NCBI GenBank assembly: GCA_003230795.1
Contig: QIGM01000293.1
Coordinates: 1-7,723, forward strand
Source of the DNA: a bacterium
GTDB lineage: Bacteria > Bdellovibrionota_C > UBA2361 > SZUA-149
Direction of reading: 5' to 3'
DNA length: 7,723 nt
Numbering within the stretch: position 1 is the first letter of the stretch; each line of letters begins with the position of its first letter. Position numbers and translations under genes: made by a program. The notes beneath the pieces are model-generated. The model did not search any database and had not been told where the DNA came from. It worked only from the letters and a program-made list of their open reading frames with translations. Below are positions 1 through 6,988 of the stretch, piece after piece.

Positions 1-476
1 GCATTGCTCTCTTCTCGTGCTGCAGGGCCGCTCTCTTCGCGTGCAGAACCACGGTCTGAACCCCGGTCTGAACCACGGTCTCTTGGTGGACGCTCACGTC
101 CTCCTCTGTCGCCCCGATCACCCCTGTCGCCTCCTCGACGCTCTGGTCGACCTTCTTCTTTTGGCTTTGGAATGAAGTCAGGAGCATACTTGTCTTTATA
201 GACAGCAAGGAATCGAAGCAGTTCGTCAACAATACGAAGCTGTCGGTTAATGTCGCTGACAAGCTCAGAATCACCATTTACAATCATCACAACGTAAGTT
301 CCGAACTCTTTCTTTCGAATAGGATAGGCCAACGGACGCGAGCCCCAGTTGTCGACTCGCTCTACCTCGCCGTCATGGTCTTTTACGATACCTTCCACTT
401 TGGCAATCATCGCCTGGACCCCTTCTTCATTCTGGTCCGGGTCAACAACTATCACTATTTCATACTTCTGTTTCAT
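1..476 (-). CDS. rpsF: 30S ribosomal protein bS6, 3' end beyond window
   Basis: bS6 binds the central domain of 16S rRNA with bS18 in the small subunit. The reading frame is open from the ATG at 476-474 to the window edge, giving 158 residues without a stop, so the gene is cut by the window and not broken. Residues 1-100 form the usual ferredoxin-like bS6 fold: N-terminal KYEIVIVVDPD, then VDNWGSRPLAYPIRKKEFG (about 41-59), then DINRQLRIVDELLRFLAVY (about 75-93). From residue 105 on there is an Arg/Gly/Asp/Ser-rich tail with repeated DRG and GSDR units, far longer than the short tail of most bS6 proteins. A clear ribosome binding site, AGAGGA, lies about 7 nt before the ATG. It follows hppA by 78 bp with no terminator visible, so co-transcription is likely; rpsR and rplI would be expected next, outside the window. 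Confidence 0.95.
   Translation of the reverse strand, partial: MKQKYEIVIVVDPDQNEEGVQAMIAKVEGIVKDHDGEVERVDNWGSRPLAYPIRKKEFGTYVVMIVNGDSELVSDINRQLRIVDELLRFLAVYKDKYAPDFIPKPKEEGRPERRGGDRGDRGDRGGRERPPRDRGSDRGSDRGSAREESGPAAREESN
47..82. repeat. Three 12-bp tandem repeats inside rpsF
   Basis: Three consecutive 12-bp units (47-58, 59-70, 71-82) of consensus aaccacggtctg differ by one base each. Being a multiple of three, they keep the frame and encode repeated Gly-Ser-Asp-Arg in the bS6 tail. Repeat-unit expansion is the likely origin of this part of the tail. Confidence 0.8.
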
Positions 477-519
477 GCGATTTCCTCTTGCATCCCAATC
501 TTGCATCTAATTTGCATAG

Positions 520-562
520 CCACTGCTAAAGCACCACTGCTAAAGCACCACTTACTAAAGCA
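520..562. repeat. 14-bp tandem duplication at the hppA 3' end
   Basis: The unit ccactgctaaagca occurs twice in perfect tandem (520-533, 534-547), followed by a diverged 15-bp third copy (548-562). The third copy contains the hppA stop codon (TAG, 557-555). The two downstream copies therefore repeat the last codons and the TAG of hppA in the spacer before rpsF. The pattern fits replication slippage at the gene end. Confidence 0.85.
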
Positions 563-2651
563 GCGGTGCAATCACGAGAGCAACAATTGACATTAACTTC
601 ACTAAAATATTCATCGCTGGTCCTGAGGTATCCTTAAAAGGATCTCCTACAGTATCGCCAATAACAGCAGCCTTATGCGCTTCGCCACCTTTTGACTCAC
701 CCTCGATTACACCTTCTTCAATCATCTTCTTTGCGTTATCCCAGGCACCACCAGAGTTGGCCATGAACAATGCTAGAACGACACCAGTCACCAGAGCTCC
801 TGCAAGCATTCCACCAAGCGCCTCAGCGCCCAAGGTAAAGCCAATAACGAGTGGAGCGATTACAGCAACCAAACCAGGTGCCACCATTTCCTTCAACGCA
901 GCCTTGGTTGAAATTTCAATGCAACGCTTAGAATCGCCCTTAACGCCTTCCTTTCCTTCGAGAAGACCCGGAATTTCTCTAAACTGTCGTCGAATCTCTT
1001 CAACCATCAAGGCAGCAGCGTTACCAACCGAAGTCATCGTGAGCGCTGCAACAACTGCAGGCAGAGCCGCGCCTAACAACAATCCGACAACGACAAGTGG
1101 TTCTGTTAAACTGACCATTATACCATTGCCGTCGTTGGCTGCTTGAGTGTAAGCAGAAAAGAGCGCCAAGGCTGTAAGAGCAGCTGAACCGATAGCAAAT
1201 CCTTTTCCGATTGCTGCGGTGGTGTTTCCGAGGCTATCCAGCTTATCGGTTACCTTTCGCACATCAGGTCCTAGACCAGCCATTTCTGCGATTCCGCCCG
1301 CATTATCAGCAACTGGGCCGTAGGCATCAACACTCATGGTCACTCCCACGGTTGCAAGCATGGCAACTGAAGCAATTCCAATTCCGTAGAGTCCAGCGCA
1401 ATAGTTAGCGAGGAGAATCGCTACTGCAATCCCAACTACTGGCCAAGCAACACTTCTAAAACCAACAGACAATCCGCTGATGATATTAGTCGCTGAACCA
1501 GTTTTTGAGGCCTCAACTATCTCTCTCACAGGCTTAGACGAGGTATAGTATTCGGTGATTAAACCGATTACGACACCAGCAACCGCACCAGCGACCACTG
1601 CAAACCAAACTTTGAGCTGCACTGTTGAGAGCAGGAAGAAGTAGACAAAAGAAATAGCGAGAAAAAGTCCTGCTGAAAGAAGCGTGGCTTTTCTCAATGC
1701 TTCACTAGGATCACTGTCTTTAAGCTTCGACATCGCTTTAATGCCGATAATCGAACAAACAAGTCCGATAACAGAGAGAATCAAAGGCGTGCCCATCAGA
1801 GCATAACGAAAGCCACTTGGGTCTCCCGCGCCGCCTACGTCTTCCATAACGTATCCAGTGATACTTTGGAGCTGAGCAGGAGCCAAGGTCGCAGCGATCG
1901 CGATGGTCGCAATCATACCGCCAACATAAGACTCGAAGATATCCGCGCCCATTCCAGCAACATCCCCTACGTTATCCCCTACGTTATCTGCAATAACGCC
2001 TGGGTTACGAGGATCATCTTCAGGAATTCCAGCTTCTACCTTTCCAACAAGGTCACTACCAACGTCCGCGGCCTTGGTATAAATACCACCACCAACACGA
2101 GCAAATAGAGCAATCGAAGAAGCACCCATCGCAAAACCAGTGATGTGCTTCACATCATCTAATCCACCGTAGAGCCAGAACAGTAGTCCGACTCCCAGAA
2201 GTCCAAGACTAGCAACGGCAAGCCCCATGACTGAACCACCGCTAAAAGCAATGTAGAGCGCGTCTGCTTGAGTCTTATCCTTCGCTGCCGCAGCAGTTCG
2301 GACATTCGCGTCAGTTGCCGCTGCCATTCCAGAGACACCTGCTGCAACCGAGCAAATCGTGCCGAGAAGAAAAGCAAGAGCGGTATGAATTCCAAGAGCC
2401 GGCGCAAGACAGAGAAGAATGAATACGACACCAACGAAAATCGCCAAGATTTTGTACTCAGCAATAAGAAACGCTTTCGAGCCTTCTTTAATTTCGTCTG
2501 CGATAGACCTCATCAAGTCAGTCCCAGTGTCCGCAGCCTTAACCTCACGGTAAGCAGTGTAAGCAAACACAAGACCAACAACACCAGCGATTGGTGCAAG
2601 CCAGCTCAATAATGATGTAATTCCGTTTTGGAGAGAAATTAGCCAATCCAT
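555..2651 (-). CDS. hppA: Membrane-bound K+-dependent pyrophosphatase, probably Na+-pumping
   Basis: This integral membrane enzyme hydrolyses cytoplasmic PPi and moves Na+ and/or H+ across the inner membrane. The 698-aa length and roughly 16 hydrophobic segments match the family. PPi/Mg-binding motifs are present: [11 protein letters not shown] (196-206), EDDPRNP (211-217), DNVGDNVGD (222-230), [13 protein letters not shown] (441-453), [11 protein letters not shown] (632-642) and [14 protein letters not shown] (665-678). [10 protein letters not shown] (475-484) has Ala479, where K+-independent enzymes carry Lys, so this is the K+-dependent type. Asp237 and Glu240 in ADIFESY match Asp243/Glu246 of the Thermotoga maritima Na+ pump; plant H+ pumps have Gly-Ser-Tyr here and a shifted Glu. 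Na+ transport is inferred, and a dual Na+/H+ pump is not excluded. The ATG at 2651 has a GGGTGA about 9 nt upstream. It lies between pth and rpsF and has its own -10 box. Confidence 0.97.
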   Translation of the reverse strand: MDWLISLQNGITSLLSWLAPIAGVVGLVFAYTAYREVKAADTGTDLMRSIADEIKEGSKAFLIAEYKILAIFVGVVFILLCLAPALGIHTALAFLLGTICSVAAGVSGMAAATDANVRTAAAAKDKTQADALYIAFSGGSVMGLAVASLGLLGVGLLFWLYGGLDDVKHITGFAMGASSIALFARVGGGIYTKAADVGSDLVGKVEAGIPEDDPRNPGVIADNVGDNVGDVAGMGADIFESYVGGMIATIAIAATLAPAQLQSITGYVMEDVGGAGDPSGFRYALMGTPLILSVIGLVCSIIGIKAMSKLKDSDPSEALRKATLLSAGLFLAISFVYFFLLSTVQLKVWFAVVAGAVAGVVIGLITEYYTSSKPVREIVEASKTGSATNIISGLSVGFRSVAWPVVGIAVAILLANYCAGLYGIGIASVAMLATVGVTMSVDAYGPVADNAGGIAEMAGLGPDVRKVTDKLDSLGNTTAAIGKGFAIGSAALTALALFSAYTQAANDGNGIMVSLTEPLVVVGLLLGAALPAVVAALTMTSVGNAAALMVEEIRRQFREIPGLLEGKEGVKGDSKRCIEISTKAALKEMVAPGLVAVIAPLVIGFTLGAEALGGMLAGALVTGVVLALFMANSGGAWDNAKKMIEEGVIEGESKGGEAHKAAVIGDTVGDPFKDTSGPAMNILVKLMSIVALVIAPLL

Positions 2652-2674
2652 TCCCTTAGTTCACCCAGCCTCTT

Positions 2675-2703
2675 ATTATACCCAATTTATATTTACTTCC
2701 TGA
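2675..2703 (-). promoter_or_regulatory. Candidate sigma-70 promoter for hppA
   Basis: On the minus strand a perfect TATAAT (2680-2675) lies about 23 nt before the hppA ATG, which would give a short leader of roughly 15-20 nt. The -35 is poor: TCAGGA at 17-nt spacing or TTCAGG at 18-nt spacing. The AT-rich spacer supports a promoter. This would allow hppA and rpsF to be transcribed independently of ispE-prs-rplY-pth. Confidence 0.55.
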
Positions 2704-2788
2704 AGACTCCGCTCTAGAAGATTCCCTATAAGCCACCAAATACTAAAAACTCTCGAAATTGAAAGCTCTTAGGCCAGTACTAGTACTA

Positions 2789-3439
2789 TTAGACCGGCGG
2801 CGATTTTCGATGAAACTTACCTTGCGCTTCCTCTAGTCCGCTCTCAAGCAGAACTTCAACTGCATCGGCAGAATCGCAAACAGCATGTCCTAACAATTCT
2901 TTATCCTCAGGTCTAGGGCGTCCCAAGACCCAGGCCGAGACATCAATCGGCCTTTTAGGCTTAAGTCTCTGATTTTTCGAGCTTTCTTCCGTATTCTCGC
3001 TCAAATCATCATTTAATAGGAGTTTCCTCGGATGCCCGATTCCTACTCTAATTCTGTAAAAGTTCGTGTCGCTCAGGTGCGTGGCCATATCCGAGACACC
3101 CTTATGACCTGCAGCCGAACCACCCTGACGAATCCTGATAACCCCTGGGTCTAAATCTAGTTCGTCATAGACAACAAGGGTATTCTCCGTCTCAATTTTA
3201 AAAAACCTAAGTAGAGGACCCGAGGCCTCACCGCTGAGGTTCATGAACTCCTGCGGCATTATCAGCAAGACGTTCTGTCCACGAATTCCGACTTTCTGAA
3301 ACTGACAGTTGTTCTTTGTCTGCCAGGAGCTGAGGCTTCCCCATCTCCTCGCAAGCTCCTCCACCACATCGAAACCAATGTTGTGACGAGTCCCTTCGTA
3401 GCGACTACCGGGATTACCTAAACCAACAACTGCAAACAT
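2789..3439 (-). CDS. pth: Peptidyl-tRNA hydrolase
   Basis: Pth cleaves the ester bond of peptidyl-tRNAs dropped by stalled ribosomes and so recycles tRNA in the cytosol. The 216 residues show the family motifs: VVGLGNPGSRYEGTRHNIGF (4-23) with Asn9 and catalytic His19, MPQEFMNLSG (61-70) with Asn67, and YDELDLDPG (91-99) with Asp92. The GHNG motif reads GHKG (111-114), with Lys113 where E. coli has Asn114. A charged insertion at about 137-164, between RVGIGHPR and the region before WVLGRP, makes the protein longer than the usual 185-195 aa. The ATG at 3439 is the only sensible start, because an in-frame TAG lies four codons upstream. The ribosome binding site is weak (GGTG), so translation may depend on coupling with rplY, 48 bp upstream. 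Confidence 0.95.
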   Translation of the reverse strand: MFAVVGLGNPGSRYEGTRHNIGFDVVEELARRWGSLSSWQTKNNCQFQKVGIRGQNVLLIMPQEFMNLSGEASGPLLRFFKIETENTLVVYDELDLDPGVIRIRQGGSAAGHKGVSDMATHLSDTNFYRIRVGIGHPRKLLLNDDLSENTEESSKNQRLKPKRPIDVSAWVLGRPRPEDKELLGHAVCDSADAVEVLLESGLEEAQGKFHRKSPPV

Positions 3440-3487
3440 ACTTGCACCATGCTAAACGAGTCGGAAAAAGGCACACGCAGTATTTGG

Positions 3488-4210
3488 CTAGCTACTACCT
3501 TCTTTAGGGGTCTCTTCGTCCGTATCACCACTACCATCCGCTGGTGCTTCTGCCGCTTCTCCAGCCTCGCCCTCTGCTGCTGGCGCTGCTGCTGCCGGTG
3601 CTGCCGTTTCGCCTGCGGTGTCAGCCGCTGCCGCTGCCGCTGCAAGACGTCTGTTACCGAAGAGAGATATGACAGTCTGCCCTGGAACGCTCATCAACAC
3701 GGCTCCCTCTGGCAAAGAAATGTCCTTGGCGTGAATTGACTCACCCTCTTCCATGTTACTGACATCGACAACGATGAATTCCGGTAGCGATGCAGGAACA
3801 CACTCAATCTCAAGATCGTAGCGGTTCTGGTTGAGCATCGCTCGGCCTTCACGAACTGCCTGCGGCTCACCTTCCATTTGCACAGGAACGTTAACAGTAA
3901 TTGACTGACCTTCTTTGATCGCAAGAAAATCAACATGGAGTAATTTATCTTGAAGAGGCTCTTTCTGAAGCTCCTTAACGATGGTGATTTTACCATTCAG
4001 AGAAGAATCCTCGCTCTTGAGCTTAAATAGCTGAGCCGGCACTGAACCACGAACAGTCATGATGAAATCGTGCTGATTCATCTCAACAGGCTGCGCTTCT
4101 TTTCCACTCGCATAGACAACACCTGGAAGCATTCCACTCTTACGAGCCCGCTTCATCGCTGTCGAACCAAGACTTGTTCTCACTGTAACTTCTAATTCTT
4201 TTTGTTCCAC
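3488..4210 (-). CDS. rplY: 50S ribosomal protein bL25, long Ctc form
   Basis: bL25 binds 5S rRNA in the large subunit; the two-domain Ctc/TL5 form is often stress-linked. I chose the GTG at 4210-4208 (240 aa). It follows AGAGGTGG with ideal spacing, and the protein then opens with VEQKELEVTVRTSLG like its family. A longer frame reaches back to 4264 but adds an unrelated basic stretch with no good ribosome binding site. Residues 1-95 are the 5S-binding domain (VRTSLG, LPGVVYASG, KEPLQDKLLHVDF). Residues 100-187 are the TL5 beta-domain (VPVQMEGEPQAVREG, LPEFIVVDVSNMEEG, HAKDISLPEG). Residues 190-240 are an Ala-rich then acidic tail, probably disordered. It lies 108 bp after prs and 48 bp before pth, in the usual neighbourhood. 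Confidence 0.93.
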   Translation of the reverse strand: MEQKELEVTVRTSLGSTAMKRARKSGMLPGVVYASGKEAQPVEMNQHDFIMTVRGSVPAQLFKLKSEDSSLNGKITIVKELQKEPLQDKLLHVDFLAIKEGQSITVNVPVQMEGEPQAVREGRAMLNQNRYDLEIECVPASLPEFIVVDVSNMEEGESIHAKDISLPEGAVLMSVPGQTVISLFGNRRLAAAAAAADTAGETAAPAAAAPAAEGEAGEAAEAPADGSGDTDEETPKEGSS

Positions 4211-4292
4211 TTTCCACCTCTTTTTATTAGGATGCTCCAGCCTTTTGCGGCTAATCAGCATCACTCGAAGAATCGCACTCTTTGAAAAGCAT

Positions 4293-4318
4293 CCCCTCGG
4301 ACGCTCCCCTCGGGCGCT
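4293..4318. repeat. 13-bp tandem duplication abutting the prs stop
   Basis: Two adjacent 13-bp units, cccctcggacgct (4293-4305) and cccctcgggcgct (4306-4318), differ at one base. The second directly touches the prs stop codon (TAG, 4321-4319). The repeat lies in the 108-bp prs-rplY spacer. It does not form a hairpin or a terminator. Confidence 0.8.
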
Positions 4319-5272
4319 CTAGGATTCCTCACCAAATAACAAACTCACCGAATCATCATTATTGATTCGCTTTATTGCCTCACCAATAAGCGGAGCCACC
4401 GTAAGGCGCGCTACCCACTCATTCGAATCCGGCAAGTCGCCGTGATAAATTGAATCACTGACAACTATCTTCGAAACATTACTCTGCGGTATTCGCTCCT
4501 TCGCTGTGCCGGAAAGCACCGCATGCGAACAACACGCATAAACCTCAGTCGCACCGTTCTCCACCAGCGCTTCAGCGGCCTTGACCAAAGTGCCTCCGGT
4601 ATCAACCATATCATCAACGATAATCGCTATTTGCCCCTTCACATCACCGACAACATTCATTTCGGCTACTTCGTTAGGACCACTTCGACGTTTATCGATA
4701 ATCGCAAGCGAGGCATCGAGACGCTTCGCATAGGCTCTCGCCCTAGCAACACCACCCGCATCGGGAGAAACAATGCAAATCGGTTCGTTGATGAACTGCT
4801 CTTTCAAGTAGTTCAATAAAACCGGTCGAGCGTAGAGATTATCTACGGGCACGTTAAAAAATCCCATCACCTGCCCCGCATGTAAATCCATCGTGAGCAC
4901 ACGATTCGCACCGGCACACACTATGAGATCCGCGACGAGCTTCGCCGTAATCGCAACTCTTGGCTTTGTCTTGCGGTCTTGCCGCGCATAACCAAAGTAA
5001 GGAAGCACCGCCGTAATTCGAGCTGCACTAGCTCGACGGAGCGCATCCATAATTATCAGCAGCTCCATCAGGTGGTCGTTACCCGGAGTTGATGTACTTT
5101 GCACAACAAATACGTCATGCCCACGCACATTCTCTCGAATCTCTACACCTAGCTCGCCGTCGCTATAACGACGGACATCGCATGCTGTCAGCTCGACGCC
5201 TGCCGCTTTCGCAATACTTGCTGCAAGTATTGGATTCGACCGGCCTGCGATTATGGATAATTTTCCTTTCAT
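4319..5272 (-). CDS. prs: Ribose-phosphate pyrophosphokinase (PRPP synthetase)
   Basis: Prs transfers pyrophosphate from ATP to ribose 5-phosphate, giving PRPP for purine, pyrimidine, NAD, His and Trp synthesis. The 317 residues match the bacterial class I enzyme over its whole length. Visible motifs are RYSDGELGVEIRENVRG (35-51; Tyr36 where Phe is more usual), the loop YARQDRKTKPR (95-105), TMDLHAGQVMGFF (127-139), SPDAGGVARA (169-178), IIDKRR (191-196) and the PRPP-binding VDDMVDTGGT (219-228). Catalytic Lys/Arg (Lys193, Arg195) and ribose-phosphate ligands are kept. The ATG at 5272 has only CAGG directly before it and no well-spaced ribosome binding site. The 164-bp leader back to tRNA-Gln holds a strong hairpin that may tune its expression. 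Confidence 0.97.
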   Translation of the reverse strand: MKGKLSIIAGRSNPILAASIAKAAGVELTACDVRRYSDGELGVEIRENVRGHDVFVVQSTSTPGNDHLMELLIIMDALRRASAARITAVLPYFGYARQDRKTKPRVAITAKLVADLIVCAGANRVLTMDLHAGQVMGFFNVPVDNLYARPVLLNYLKEQFINEPICIVSPDAGGVARARAYAKRLDASLAIIDKRRSGPNEVAEMNVVGDVKGQIAIIVDDMVDTGGTLVKAAEALVENGATEVYACCSHAVLSGTAKERIPQSNVSKIVVSDSIYHGDLPDSNEWVARLTVAPLIGEAIKRINNDDSVSLLFGEES

Positions 5273-5315
5273 CCTGAGCGACAGTTACCCTTCTACTTTC
5301 GGTTCAAAAATCGGA

Positions 5316-5346
5316 AACTTTGGAGCAGACTATCTGCTCCAAAGTT
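5316..5346 (-). promoter_or_regulatory. Strong stem-loop in the prs leader
   Basis: Arms at 5316-5329 and 5333-5346 form a perfect 14-bp stem (AACTTTGGAGCAGA and its complement) closed by a 3-nt loop, 43 nt before the prs ATG. On the minus strand it is followed by TCCGATTTTTG, an interrupted and delayed U-tract, so it is at best an imperfect intrinsic terminator. It could partly terminate or protect transcripts after tRNA-Gln, mark the tRNA 3' processing region, or act as an attenuator for prs. Which of these applies cannot be decided from the sequence. Confidence 0.65.
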
Positions 5347-5375
5347 GCGACTTACCTTTCTAGCGCATAAAAATG

Positions 5376-5399
5376 CTTAGATAGATTCTTAAATAGATT
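5376..5399. repeat. 12-bp tandem duplication between tRNA-Gln and prs
   Basis: Two adjacent units, cttagatagatt (5376-5387) and cttaaatagatt (5388-5399), differ at one base. They lie in the AT-rich part of the prs leader, upstream of the 14-bp hairpin. Confidence 0.7.
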
Positions 5400-5436
5400 T
5401 ACGAGGAACACTACTGGCGGCCTCTCCGCAAACGAG

Positions 5437-5508
5437 CTGGGCGGGGAGGATTCGAACCCCCGAATACCGGGACCAAAACCCGGTGCCTTACCACTTGGCC
5501 ACCGCCCA
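5437..5508 (-). tRNA. tRNA-Gln (anticodon UUG)
   Basis: The 72-nt gene folds into a full cloverleaf: acceptor TGGGCGG/CCGCCCA, D-arm GCC/GGC with loop AAGTGGTAA, anticodon stem CCGGG/CCCGG with loop TTTTGGT (anticodon TTG), 5-nt variable loop, and T-arm GGGGG/CCTCC around TTCGAAT. The weak U1-A72 pair and discriminator G73 are typical glutamine identity elements. The 3' CCA is not encoded (CTCG follows) and must be added by nucleotidyltransferase. It lies 39 bp after ispE and is probably processed from the ispE transcript. Confidence 0.97.
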
Positions 5509-5547
5509 ATATAAATCTTTGCCAATCCGTCCTACCGAAATCGAGAT

Positions 5548-6615
5548 CTACAGCAGAAATTCAGCGACTTCTAAAAACCAACCTTGACCGATACGACTCT
5601 CAAGCTCCGCGAGCTTGAAGTCCTCCGCTGAATCAAGAAAACCTACTACCGCACTCCCACTGCCGGCAAGAACAACTCCCTTCGCGCCAGCAGATTCGAG
5701 CAGTGAAAAACAACGCTCTATCTCTTCAAAGTCTGCCCTGACCACCGACTCAAAATCATTTACTAAGCGCCCATAGGGCCAAGGGATTTTAGAGTCATTT
5801 TCGGGCACACCGCTGATACCTTCTTGCCATAAGAAAGTCAACTCTTTCCCACTGACTTGGTCTGTAATCTCTCTCCTTGGCAATGTTAAGCCAAAGCTCT
5901 GTATTTCATGAAGAATTTCTCGCACTTCCTCTGCCCCCTGAGGCAATTTTTCGGCTACCTCCGGGCGTGCGAGGGATTGATACGCACGTGGGGTACTGAC
6001 GCCTACTGGGGCCTTAAGAATGAGCAGTTTGGGGAGCTTCCTTTCTCGCTCTTTTTCCGGCACAAGCGGCAGCACTACGTCCCCTGTCCCTAAGACCAGG
6101 CTTGGGCCTCTCAGCAACATAGCCGGGACGTCTGAGCCAAGTTTACTCGCCAGGCCACGAAGCTCTTCCTTAGACACCCTTCCCTCGAACAACGTATTGA
6201 GGCCAATTAAGACTGCTGCTGCATCGGAACTACCTCCTCCCAATCCAGCTTCAAAAGGAATGTTCTTTTCAAGCCTTATTGCAACACCTTGCTCTGAGTC
6301 AGCTCCAATTTGCTGCAGAAACACGCGGGCGGCACGAGACGCAAGATTCGTGGAGGAGTCGAAATCCCGATTAATATCCTCGAATTTGAGATCCGGGTAC
6401 GCGAGCTCAATATGCGCCCGCAACTTCTCTGAGAAAGAGCAGCTCAAGTCAATTTCCCCCGGATTGTTAGTCAGAGAGAGATAAAGAGTATCGCTAAGTG
6501 AAAGAGGCTGAATTACTGAGCGAATTCTGTGAAATCCACTCGCAAGCTTCCCTTCGACATGTAGGCTTAAATTAAGCTTGGCAGGGGCTAGAATTTTTAG
6601 GGGCTGAGAGCACAT
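5548..6615 (-). CDS. ispE: 4-diphosphocytidyl-2-C-methyl-D-erythritol kinase
   Basis: IspE phosphorylates CDP-methylerythritol with ATP in the MEP (non-mevalonate) route to isoprenoids. It is a cytosolic GHMP kinase. Motifs are APAKLNLSL (10-18) with catalytic Lys13, SGFHRIRSV (26-34), the phosphate loop EAGLGGGSSDAA (122-133), LGSDVP (159-164) with the likely catalytic Asp162, and LAGSGSAVVG (316-325). At 355 aa it is some 60 residues longer than usual; the extra material lies at about 215-283, between TPRAYQSL and LVNDFESVV. The ATG at 6615 is preceded by an in-frame TAG two codons upstream, so no longer start exists. It has no good ribosome binding site, but a short upstream ORF overlaps this start. 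It is the first recognised gene of the minus-strand cluster. Confidence 0.95.
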   Translation of the reverse strand: MCSQPLKILAPAKLNLSLHVEGKLASGFHRIRSVIQPLSLSDTLYLSLTNNPGEIDLSCSFSEKLRAHIELAYPDLKFEDINRDFDSSTNLASRAARVFLQQIGADSEQGVAIRLEKNIPFEAGLGGGSSDAAAVLIGLNTLFEGRVSKEELRGLASKLGSDVPAMLLRGPSLVLGTGDVVLPLVPEKERERKLPKLLILKAPVGVSTPRAYQSLARPEVAEKLPQGAEEVREILHEIQSFGLTLPRREITDQVSGKELTFLWQEGISGVPENDSKIPWPYGRLVNDFESVVRADFEEIERCFSLLESAGAKGVVLAGSGSAVVGFLDSAEDFKLAELESRIGQGWFLEVAEFLL

Positions 6616-6688
6616 TTGCTACAAAATTAATGTCCTTAGGGCAGAGGCCGAAACACTTTAAGGCATTTCCATTAAATACTAATTTCAT
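6572..6688 (-). CDS. Possible 38-aa leader ORF overlapping the ispE start
   Basis: An ATG at 6688-6686 follows a strong AGGAAGG and opens a 38-codon frame (MKLVFNGNALKCFG...) ending in TAA at 6572, 44 bases into ispE in another frame. I recognise no domain, and the product is too short to judge by composition. Because ispE itself lacks a good ribosome binding site, translation of this ORF could deliver ribosomes to the ispE start. It may instead be a chance ORF whose ribosome binding site is fortuitous. Confidence 0.3.
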   Translation of the reverse strand: MKLVFNGNALKCFGLCPKDINFVANVLSAPKNSSPCQA

Positions 6689-6988
6689 CGACCTTCCTGG
6701 GCGGCGGCGTCCGAAAAGGAAACTCCTCAAAAACTCCAATACTTTAGCTGAGTCCTTTGTTCCCAACAAACATCTCTATCAATGGATCATATTGATTTCC
6801 TCCGAACCCGACTGAATCCCGCTCTGAAGCACATAGCGCGATTCTCAGGCTTATCGACAAGCTGGATAAGTCGAGTAAGTCAGGAAAATCGTTGGAATTT
6901 CATTTGATCTCAGACCACAAGTCTGCTTAAAACTTACTTAGGGCAGTTGGGAAGTTGCATCACCCTCACTGCATATAACAATGCTAAA

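Noticed and set aside
47..82. CRISPR-like short repeats
   Set aside because: Units are contiguous 12-mers with no spacers, inside the rpsF frame.
757..1146. 129-codon plus-strand frame opposite hppA
   Set aside because: It is antisense to a full-length, motif-complete hppA, and its composition is that of a shadow frame.
1963..1990. 12-bp tandem repeat in hppA (atcccctacgtt twice)
   Set aside because: It encodes the conserved DNVGDNVGD motif of the family, so the repeat is explained by protein function.
3449..3739. Cys/Arg-rich plus-strand frame of 96 codons
   Set aside because: It is antisense to the alanine-repeat tail of rplY; the Cys/Arg pattern follows from the triplet repeats, and no ribosome binding site supports it.
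4211..4264. Longer rplY start at 4264 or 4261
   Set aside because: The extra 18 residues (ISRKRLEHPNKKRW...) are unlike bL25, have no good ribosome binding site, and the GTG at 4210 has an excellent one.
5213..5231. 8-bp inverted repeat AATACTTG/CAAGTATT within prs
   Set aside because: It lies wholly inside conserved coding sequence (residues about 14-20), and chance is sufficient.
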